Assembly: GCA_030638625.1 (NCBI GenBank) | Contig: DAOWEE010000097.1 | Location: forward strand, 1 to 6,562 | Source of the DNA: Methanosarcinales archaeon | GTDB lineage: Archaea > Halobacteriota > Methanosarcinia > Methanosarcinales > Methanocomedenaceae | Reading direction: 5' to 3' | DNA length: 6,562 bases | Shown: positions 1 through 5,193 of the stretch, in pieces | Layout of the letters: each line of letters starts with the position of its first letter | How positions within the stretch are numbered: the stretch's first letter is position 1 | The notes under the pieces: generated by a model | Database searches by the model: none | What the model was told of the DNA's origin: nothing | Seen by the model: the letters and a program-made list of their open reading frames with translations, nothing else | Made by a program: the position numbers and the translations under genes

Positions 1-36
1 AAAATTGCACATTATAAGAACCATGAAACCCAGCTA
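1..36 (-). other. In-frame TAG and hydrophobic continuation of the membrane protein frame
   Basis: Codon 83 of the frame starting at 282 is TAG (36-34). The next 11 codons are open and read LGFMVLIMCNF, hydrophobic and consistent with a membrane helix. TAG is used as a terminator by no other gene here: the seven other stops are TAA (four) or TGA (three). A single G-to-A change from TGG (Trp) would also explain it. The ATG at 24-22 lacks a convincing ribosome binding site, so an independent second gene starting there is less likely. Confidence 0.55.
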
Positions 37-282
37 CCAGTAGTTGTTCTTTTTCTCAGAGAAAGCCGCGCTCACAATAGTGCCAGTCCCCAATACGATT
101 GCCGCAACAAGGAATATCCACGTGGCTGCCGGCAGGCTGTCGTACAGCGAAAGCTCATAGCCAGTAGCAGGTGAATGCTGCTCGATCACTACCAGGGCCA
201 TGGTGATGAATACAAATGAGAGGATGGCACTTATTTTTGGCAGCCTGTCTAAGAGTAGACCCTTAGAATATGCTTTTTCCAT
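34..282 (-). CDS. N-terminal part of a polytopic membrane protein, ended by an in-frame TAG (82 codons)
   Basis: The ATG at 282 has the strongest ribosome binding site in the window (GGAGGAGGAGA, 296-286), so this is a real translated start. The product has two predicted membrane helices, about residues 17-34 (ISAILSFVFITMALVVIE) and 53-74 (TWIFLVAAIVLGTGTIVSAAF), separated by a loop with SPATGYELSLYDSLP. From memory that loop is typical near the start of large archaeal multi-pass membrane proteins found in surface-glycan loci, not of 82-residue proteins. After SEKKNNYW comes TAG (36-34), but the same frame continues to the window edge as LGFMVLIMCNF, which looks like a third membrane helix. 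The gene could be a large protein read through TAG (pyrrolysine or other), a pseudogene, or a genuinely short protein. I infer one of the first two. The function of the full protein is not known to me; a role in glycan transfer or lipid-linked precursor handling fits the context. Confidence 0.72.
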   Translation of the reverse strand: MEKAYSKGLLLDRLPKISAILSFVFITMALVVIEQHSPATGYELSLYDSLPAATWIFLVAAIVLGTGTIVSAAFSEKKNNYW

Positions 283-1780
283 CTATCTCCTCCTCCGGCT
301 TGATTCCCAGCAGTTGCAGGATGGTCGGCCCTATATCCATGACACTGATGTTGTCCCTCTTCGGCTGTTCTGTACAATTGGCTATAAGGAATACAGCATC
401 CCTGTGATGTCCTCCTGAAGCCAGTTTATGCTCATAGGCAGTACCTATCAGGGGTGTATGTATGCCCCAGTACACGCCGTACCCTTCTACCAGTTCAAAT
501 ACAATATCAGGATACAAGTGAATATTCTGACCCTGGTATAAATCCTCCCTCCTGCAGACCCATTTTACCAGTTTCTGGCCTGTTTCAGGTTCTATCAGCC
601 CTGAGAGTTCATCGATAAGCATGGTCCTCAGTTCCTCATATGACCCACCCTCAAGATTCCCTTTATTGACCTCAATTCCACCATGGCTGTATGACTTGGG
701 TCCGGCAAAGGATGAAAGGTATGCCATTGAACGGTCAAGGTCGATACTGGCCGAAGACATATAGATGTCCTTGCTTATCGAGGATAAGGCTTTAGATTTT
801 GATACCCTGACCATCAGGTGGTCAAGTTCAAACTTCCTGATAAGGTCCAGTGATATTCGTTTCAGGTTCTCAAGGATAAACGGGGCAGGGCTTATCCTGC
901 CTGACCGGGATTTGAGCAGGCCTTTTTTCCGTAATACTTCATTAATGTTGACTGTCCTGACAGGCCGCATGGCATGCCCGTGGTCGCTGAAGACTATGGT
1001 GGTGGTTTCAGGATGTGCTTCCATGAACTCCCCCAGTATGTTATCATATATCTGGTAGAATTCTTTTATCACATTCTGGTACGGGTTCTTGCCCGGATAT
1101 GTAGGGTCTTCCTCATCGCAGTATCTCCAAAAGAAATGCTGCACGATGTCCAGCCACGAGAACATCATGAAGAATAGGTCCCAGTCCGCTTCTTTTGATA
1201 ATCTTAATGCAAGGTTTCCTTCTTCTATTGTGTTTGCCTTCAGTACATCGATATATTTGTCGAGATCTTTTTTAGAGGGCGGTCTCCCCTTTACTCCTTT
1301 AATCGAATCAGGTATTCCATATTCTGCCCTGGCTTTTGCAGGACATGTGGTGATGTCCTTCCGTATCATCCAGGTTATTTCATCAGGAATGTGAAACTCA
1401 TCAGTGGACCTTCCCACCATCAACCCGTTGACCTCCCATGGTGGGTCTGCCAGAAACGGGAACAATATGCACACCTTTTTGCCGCTGTCACTGGCCCGGT
1501 CCCAAAAAGTACTGCCTTTGAACACATTGACATCGATGCCCACAATATCCTTCCAGCTTGATCCGAATATGTCAAATGAGTGGATTATGCCGTGTTTTGC
1601 AGGATTAAGTCCCGTATAAATGCTCACCCATGCCGGGATGGAATCTACAGGGAAAACCGAACTGGAATGGATTACAGGACTCTGTTTCCTGATTTTGGTA
1701 AAATTAGGCAGGTCGACCTCGTATTTTAACAGCAGTTCGGGGTCCAGGGAATCAATGCCAATGGACAGGATCTTATTCAC
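263..1780 (-). CDS. Alkaline phosphatase superfamily phosphodiesterase/phosphatase, 505 aa
   Basis: A metal-dependent hydrolase of the type I phosphodiesterase/nucleotide pyrophosphatase group (PF01663-like). The metal-site residues are recognisable: Asp10 in GIDSLD, Asp211 and His215 in WLDIVQH, Asp266-His267 in FSDHGH, and His459 in GGHHRD. The nucleophile position in PVDSIPAWVSIYTGLNPAKHGI-like context is Ser47, where NPP enzymes use Thr. All expected ligands are present, so it is probably active. No signal peptide or membrane span is visible, so it should act in the cytoplasm, perhaps on a nucleotide sugar, phospholipid or phosphorylated glycan intermediate; phosphatase, phosphodiesterase and phosphotransferase roles cannot be separated here. 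The start is GTG (1780-1778) with AGGAGA 8 bases upstream, overlapping the kinase gene by 8 bases. It ends in TAA. Its last codons (EEE) double as the ribosome binding site of the next gene, which it overlaps by 20 bases. Confidence 0.92.
   Translation of the reverse strand: MNKILSIGIDSLDPELLLKYEVDLPNFTKIRKQSPVIHSSSVFPVDSIPAWVSIYTGLNPAKHGIIHSFDIFGSSWKDIVGIDVNVFKGSTFWDRASDSGKKVCILFPFLADPPWEVNGLMVGRSTDEFHIPDEITWMIRKDITTCPAKARAEYGIPDSIKGVKGRPPSKKDLDKYIDVLKANTIEEGNLALRLSKEADWDLFFMMFSWLDIVQHFFWRYCDEEDPTYPGKNPYQNVIKEFYQIYDNILGEFMEAHPETTTIVFSDHGHAMRPVRTVNINEVLRKKGLLKSRSGRISPAPFILENLKRISLDLIRKFELDHLMVRVSKSKALSSISKDIYMSSASIDLDRSMAYLSSFAGPKSYSHGGIEVNKGNLEGGSYEELRTMLIDELSGLIEPETGQKLVKWVCRREDLYQGQNIHLYPDIVFELVEGYGVYWGIHTPLIGTAYEHKLASGGHHRDAVFLIANCTEQPKRDNISVMDIGPTILQLLGIKPEEEIDGKSIF
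286..296 (-). promoter_or_regulatory. Ribosome binding site of the membrane protein gene, inside the phosphodiesterase gene
   Basis: The minus strand reads GGAGGAGGAGA, with a GGAGG copy placed 6 bases before the ATG at 282. The same bases encode the Glu-Glu-Glu near the C-terminus of the phosphodiesterase (EEEIDGKSIF). It is the strongest anti-16S match in the window and shows that the downstream frame is meant to be translated. Confidence 0.85.
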
Positions 1781-2432
1781 GAAGGTTTTCTCCTGAGGTT
1801 TTTAAATGGTTTTGTACATAAATCCATATCATATCATTTAGTTCATCAAGGCTCTTTGTTCCATCCAGCACTATCATCTCATCTTTAACAAAATTAGAAT
1901 ATAAAATCTTGAGTTCTTCGTGATCTTTTATCGAGGGTATATCATTTTTTCTCTGCATCGCAACTTCCACAGGGACATCCACAAAAAAGAAAATGTCCGG
2001 CTTGGGGGATAGTTTCAAGAGTGTTGATATCATTTTCCTCGTTTTAACTTCAGGATATTTGAATTCTTTTGTAAAGCTTAATGCAATATCATGCACATAC
2101 CTGTCGCAAATAATGGTTTTACCTAAAACAAGTGGAAGCCATACGCTGAAAATGGTCTGCCTCTGGTAATCCAATAATACAATGTATTGGTATAATTTCT
2201 GTATTAATGAGGATTTCGGGAGTTTTCCTTTATCGTTTTCAATTGATCCTGGAGTTCCATTTCTGGCAAATAACCTAATTGTTCTTCTAATAAGCGAATT
2301 CTCGGCAGAGAACCACCATAGATATCTAGCTTCAATATTTTCTTTTTCCAATCTCTCAGTAAGCGTCCTTGAAAGTGTGCTTTTTCCTGAGCCGTCGATG
2401 CCAGTGAAACAAATTAAGATTCTTTTTTTCAT
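1773..2432 (-). CDS. Thymidylate-kinase-like P-loop kinase, 219 aa
   Basis: A P-loop phosphotransferase of the thymidylate kinase fold. The Walker A loop GIDGSGKST is at residues 11-19, CDRY (109-112) matches the 'DR' signature of the family, and PDIFFFVDVPVEVAMQRK (145-162) is the usual strand followed by the LID region. The N-terminal ERxxGG-type dTMP-contact motif expected after the first helix is absent; that region instead reads YLWWFSAENSLIRR. I therefore doubt it is the housekeeping dTMP kinase and infer phosphorylation of another nucleotide, sugar or lipid precursor in this locus. Start choice: an ATG at 2438 overlaps the methyltransferase stop as ATGA but has AAGGT directly abutting it, whereas the ATG at 2432 has the same AAGGT 6 bases upstream, so I prefer 2432 (MKKRILICFTG). 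It ends in TAA and overlaps the next gene by 8 bases. Confidence 0.87.
   Translation of the reverse strand: MKKRILICFTGIDGSGKSTLSRTLTERLEKENIEARYLWWFSAENSLIRRTIRLFARNGTPGSIENDKGKLPKSSLIQKLYQYIVLLDYQRQTIFSVWLPLVLGKTIICDRYVHDIALSFTKEFKYPEVKTRKMISTLLKLSPKPDIFFFVDVPVEVAMQRKNDIPSIKDHEELKILYSNFVKDEMIVLDGTKSLDELNDMIWIYVQNHLKTSGENLRE
1789..1794 (-). promoter_or_regulatory. Ribosome binding site deciding the GTG start of the phosphodiesterase
   Basis: AGGAGA on the minus strand lies 8 bases before GTG (1780-1778). It supports the non-ATG start, which puts the first metal-ligand strand (MNKILSIGIDSLD) exactly at the N-terminus, as is normal for this superfamily. Confidence 0.8.
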
Positions 2433-2434
2433 CT

Positions 2435-3133
2435 TCATACCTTATTGCATATAAATAACATCCCTTCTCCCATTGACTTTGGTAAAATTCTATCTAGCAT
2501 TTTTCTCACATTATAAAAACCAACTTCATTTTTCATTTTTTCTAAATCATTTTCAAAATAGAAAGAGTCAATATATGAATAACTATATGAACCAACAATA
2601 TTAAACCCATGGATTGTCAAAAGTTCCTTTAATCCTTTATATGTAAATACGCTTTTATGTCCCATATTTGTTTCAACTTTCGAGAATGGAACAGCTACCC
2701 TGAATTTACTCGGATTATATGAAAAAGGAGTGTATCCGAGCAGGAACGTAATTCTACTATAAAAGTCAGCTAAATTCGGAGTTGAAATTATCAACGATCC
2801 ACCTACATTTAATACACGAAAAGATTCTTTCAAAAAATCATCAACATTCACCAAATGTTCAATTGAATCAAATGATGTTATAATGTTCAATGTTTCGTCT
2901 TTAAATGGTAACTGATAAGCATCCCCTACGATTGATTTTACACCAATAATATCACTACGATTAATATTTAGAAGATATATATCCCCATTTTTAAAAATTG
3001 TTTCTAATATTTTATAATATGATGATATTCCTCCTATATCAGAAATTTTGATGTTGTCATCGAATTTTATATCTTTGAAATACTTTATTATTATTTCGAG
3101 CTTTTGCGGGGCGTTTTTATAATAAGTTTCCAT
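2435..3133 (-). CDS. Class I SAM-dependent methyltransferase (Methyltransf_11-like), 232 aa
   Basis: Likely transfers a methyl group from S-adenosylmethionine to a sugar, lipid or other small acceptor of the glycan pathway. The class I order is visible: a degenerate motif I, ISDIGGISS (30-38); GDAYQLPF at 70-77 around the adenine-binding loop; FDSIEHL (88-94), the motif IV/post-acidic segment; then FRVLNVGGSLIISTPN (105-120), the strand-turn of motifs V-VI seen in Methyltransf_11/23. In motif I the second and third glycines of GxGxG are replaced by Ile36 and Ser38, so SAM binding may be atypical. The ATG has GGTGG 6 bases upstream. It overlaps the glycosyltransferase by 17 bases and ends in TGA. 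This gene is the most AT-rich in the window (about 22-32% GC in the stretches I counted), unlike most of its neighbours, which suggests separate origin. No membrane segment. Confidence 0.88.
   Translation of the reverse strand: METYYKNAPQKLEIIIKYFKDIKFDDNIKISDIGGISSYYKILETIFKNGDIYLLNINRSDIIGVKSIVGDAYQLPFKDETLNIITSFDSIEHLVNVDDFLKESFRVLNVGGSLIISTPNLADFYSRITFLLGYTPFSYNPSKFRVAVPFSKVETNMGHKSVFTYKGLKELLTIHGFNIVGSYSYSYIDSFYFENDLEKMKNEVGFYNVRKMLDRILPKSMGEGMLFICNKV
2439..2443 (-). promoter_or_regulatory. Weak ribosome binding site deciding the kinase start
   Basis: AAGGT on the minus strand abuts the ATG at 2438 but is 6 bases before the ATG at 2432. Spacing therefore favours the second ATG, giving a protein two residues shorter. 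The match is short, so coupling to termination of the methyltransferase may matter more. Confidence 0.5.
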
Positions 3134-4088
3134 AAATTTCCACCAATTTTTTCGTTATATTATCCCAAGAATAAATATTAATAAATTCTTTGTTTTGGAT
3201 TCTAATTCCAGTTATATTTATCAACTTTAGCTTATGAATTAATTCTGTTAAATTTTTATAAAAAAATCCATTGAGATTATTGAAAATCCGAGGTAACACT
3301 CCATACCTCGTAGAAAACACTGGCAGACCACATGCCATAGCTTCCAGAACTGAAAGCGGCATCTCAATACTTGCACATCTATTATCAGGGTGAGTGGGGA
3401 AAACATAGCAATCTGAAAGTGCATATATTTCCTCAATTTTCTCCATATACTCTGTAATTATCACCACACCTCTGGACTGAAGCTCGTTGAGAAGCCTGGG
3501 ATCATATGGTTTTCGGCCGATAACAAGTACTTGCGTATTTCCGGCCTGCAGTTCCATCAGCTGTTCAATGTTCCTCTTACGTATCACAGGCCCAACGTGC
3601 AGTATAACAAACTTTTCCGCATCTATCCGGTACTTCTCCCTGAACAGTTCCTTCTGCCCGGGAGCTGCAGGCACGAACCGGTCCACATCAACACCGTTTG
3701 AAAGGAACCTGGTCACAAACCCAAGGTCTTTAAAGAAGTTTTCAGATTCCTGTGACTGGACCAGTATAACATCGGGCCTTAGATGTTTGACCAGCCACCT
3801 GCAAGACAGCGTGGGATTGGGAGCAGACATCACCATCCTGGCACCCCGGCAGTACAGGGAAAAGATCCTGGCTGCCACGAAACCCATGGTCGTAGGCGCA
3901 AACACAAAATGGATGATATCAGGCCTGAAAGCCTTTGCCTTTCTCCATGAACCAATATCCCTGACATCCACCCTCAGGACCTCATGCGTCTTCGAAACCC
4001 CATCAGCCAGATGCCGGGCAACCGTCCTGGTGCCCATATCACCCTTGCCGCCCTCGTCATTGAAATATGCTACAAAGCAGATACGCAT
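3117..4088 (-). CDS. Glycosyltransferase, GT4-like (GT-B fold), 323 aa
   Basis: A second complete GT-B glycosyltransferase. I place the start at the ATG at 4088-4086 (MRICFVAYFNDEGG): it begins a normal Rossmann strand, has AGGA 9 bases upstream, and sits 4 bases after the radical SAM stop. An upstream ATG at 4172 would add 28 residues with no family character, coded inside the radical SAM gene. Features include DIIHFVFAPTT (N-domain), SNGVDVDRFVP at the domain junction, ILHVGPVIRKRNI at the start of the donor domain, and SIEMPLSVLEAMACGLP near 240-256, where Glu249 is the conserved second Glu and the first Glu is offset by one (Glu242). At 323 residues it is shorter than typical GT4 enzymes (350-400). 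The last ~60 codons (below about 3300) are near 22% GC while 3541-4080 is about 55-60%, a striking internal break. It ends in TAA, overlapping the methyltransferase by 17 bases. Substrate unknown. Confidence 0.92.
   Translation of the reverse strand: MRICFVAYFNDEGGKGDMGTRTVARHLADGVSKTHEVLRVDVRDIGSWRKAKAFRPDIIHFVFAPTTMGFVAARIFSLYCRGARMVMSAPNPTLSCRWLVKHLRPDVILVQSQESENFFKDLGFVTRFLSNGVDVDRFVPAAPGQKELFREKYRIDAEKFVILHVGPVIRKRNIEQLMELQAGNTQVLVIGRKPYDPRLLNELQSRGVVIITEYMEKIEEIYALSDCYVFPTHPDNRCASIEMPLSVLEAMACGLPVFSTRYGVLPRIFNNLNGFFYKNLTELIHKLKLINITGIRIQNKEFINIYSWDNITKKLVEIYGNLL
3140..3144 (-). promoter_or_regulatory. Ribosome binding site of the methyltransferase
   Basis: GGTGG on the minus strand lies 6 bases before the ATG at 3133, inside the 3' end of the glycosyltransferase gene. 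This is an archaeal-type match to the GGAGGTGA core and fixes the methyltransferase start. Confidence 0.65.
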
Positions 4089-4092
4089 AGAC

Positions 4093-5193
4093 TCATATCC
4101 TGTTGATGAATTTGTTCTTAAGATTCCATTTAACAAAATCGAAATTTCGCAGCATGGACGGGACCGCCTCACAGGCTACCCAGCAGCCGCATTTGCCTGA
4201 CCGTATCTCGTCCCGTATCGAACTCGCTTCAGAAGATGTCCAGATAATATCAAATCCATTCTCCTTTATGTTACCCAGCTTTCGGTCCAGCATTATGCAA
4301 GGGTAGACATTCCCCTGGGGGTCAAGGAACAGTGAATGTGTACCTGAATAGCACCTCTGGTGCATTGTCCCGTCTGTCTGGTGCCTGACACAATCCGACA
4401 GGTAGAACGCATACGGATCAATGAGCTTATTGAATGTCGATTCATTGCTTATTCGGTCCTTAACGATTGTTCTCATATCAGCTTCAATAGTATCCAGTTC
4501 ACTGCTGCTCCAATCAAACTCAATTTCTGTATTGCCATAATAGGCACCGCTGTTATGTGCAAATCCGGCAAGGAACTTGATGTTTTTCTCTTTCGTGAAC
4601 CGGTACACATCTTGTAATTCCCTGTAATTCCAGGGGGTTATGGTAAAATCAATCCCAATATTGACTTCAGTTTCTGACTTCAATAGTGCTATGGTCTCGT
4701 TCAAGGCTTCATATGCACCCGGCACCCCACGGATTTCATCATGTTTTGCATTAAGGCCGTCCAGGGAAAGTGAAACACTGAAATGTTTTGGGTTGTATTT
4801 GTCCTGGACCTGTTTTATCTTATCGATGGTGAGATTGGGATTGAGACCATTGGTGGCTACTCCGATTATGGCATTCGGGTACCGGTTGATAAACAAACCC
4901 GCAATCTCCACAAAGTCCTTCCTCAAAAGTGGTTCACCGCCTGTAAAACTCACTCCCTGGAGATTGGCCAGATATGGTGAGTCAAGCAGGGTTCCAATAT
5001 CATGTAAGGTCAGTTCTTTTTTTGCCAGTCCTGGTTTTTGTTTATATTTCTGCCAGATAGAACACATAACGCAACGGCTGTTGCAATTATAAGTAAGGGC
5101 AAAGTTTAGCCACAGGACATGCTGGTGTGATGGCTTTTTCAGGAAAAAATCAATTGACTTTGCTGCAAGCTCTTTTTTATTTAGTGTACTCAT
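4093..5193 (-). CDS. Radical SAM enzyme with SPASM/twitch-like C-terminal cluster, 366 aa
   Basis: The canonical radical SAM motif C-x3-C-x2-C is present as CNSRCVMC (Cys37, Cys41, Cys44), binding the [4Fe-4S] cluster that cleaves S-adenosylmethionine. GGEP at 85-88 is the SAM-amino contact, and SLSLDG (141-146) with HDEIRG (151-156) are typical of the MoaA/PqqE/SPASM branch. The C-terminal region has Cys268, Cys281, Cys299 (in DPQGNVYPC) and a CGCWVAC group (Cys335, 337, 341), which fits a twitch or reduced SPASM domain holding one auxiliary Fe-S cluster. Those domains occur in peptide-modifying enzymes but also in sugar-modifying ones; with glycosyltransferases on both sides and no small precursor-peptide gene visible, I infer a sugar or lipid substrate. 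The ATG has GAGG 6 bases upstream and overlaps the previous gene by 17 bases. It ends in TGA, 4 bases before the next ATG. The enzyme should be oxygen sensitive, consistent with an anaerobe. Confidence 0.92.
   Translation of the reverse strand: MSTLNKKELAAKSIDFFLKKPSHQHVLWLNFALTYNCNSRCVMCSIWQKYKQKPGLAKKELTLHDIGTLLDSPYLANLQGVSFTGGEPLLRKDFVEIAGLFINRYPNAIIGVATNGLNPNLTIDKIKQVQDKYNPKHFSVSLSLDGLNAKHDEIRGVPGAYEALNETIALLKSETEVNIGIDFTITPWNYRELQDVYRFTKEKNIKFLAGFAHNSGAYYGNTEIEFDWSSSELDTIEADMRTIVKDRISNESTFNKLIDPYAFYLSDCVRHQTDGTMHQRCYSGTHSLFLDPQGNVYPCIMLDRKLGNIKENGFDIIWTSSEASSIRDEIRSGKCGCWVACEAVPSMLRNFDFVKWNLKNKFINRI
4098..4101 (-). promoter_or_regulatory. Ribosome binding site deciding the second complete glycosyltransferase start
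   Basis: AGGA on the minus strand lies 9 bases before the ATG at 4088, at the very end of the radical SAM gene. It supports the start at 4088 over the ATG at 4172, whose extra 28 residues resemble nothing in the family. Confidence 0.6.

Larger units (their letters stand above)
1800..3300. other. AT-rich island (methyltransferase, kinase and 3' end of a glycosyltransferase)
   Basis: Hand counts of 60-base blocks give about 22-23% GC at 2941-3060 and 3181-3300, 32% at 2461-2520, 27% at 1801-1860 and 42% at 2101-2160. Flanking blocks reach 52% (3301-3360), 55% (3541-3600), 62% (3841-3900) and 57% (1441-1500). The right edge is sharpest near 3300, inside the glycosyltransferase gene, with an intermediate zone (37-38%) at 3361-3480. 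The left edge coincides with the phosphodiesterase start. This suggests a block of separate origin. No repeats or recombinase signals were seen at the edges. Confidence 0.6.

Noticed and set aside
2433..2438. Kinase start at the ATG overlapping the methyltransferase stop
   Set aside because: The only nearby anti-16S match abuts this ATG with no spacer; the ATG six bases further on is correctly spaced. Coupled restart at 2438 cannot be fully excluded.
3248..3436. 62-codon minus-strand frame
   Set aside because: It is an alternative frame wholly inside the glycosyltransferase donor domain, which has clear motifs in its own frame.
4089..4172. Longer start for the second glycosyltransferase (28 extra residues)
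   Set aside because: The extension is coded within the radical SAM gene, resembles no glycosyltransferase N-terminus, and the ATG at 4088 has a better position and binding site.
3487..4200. 237-codon open frame on the plus strand
   Set aside because: It lies opposite the glycosyltransferase and the end of the radical SAM gene, its protein is Ser/Thr/Cys-rich with no recognisable motif, and it has no place in the minus-strand operon. It is a shadow of GC-rich coding sequence.
4640..5092. 150-codon open frame on the plus strand
   Set aside because: It is antisense to the radical SAM gene, whose motifs are unmistakable. No family character.
4093..5193. Peptide-maturation (RiPP) system around the radical SAM enzyme
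   Set aside because: No small precursor ORF, leader-binding domain, protease or exporter is visible beside it; neighbours are glycosyltransferases. A precursor outside the window remains possible.
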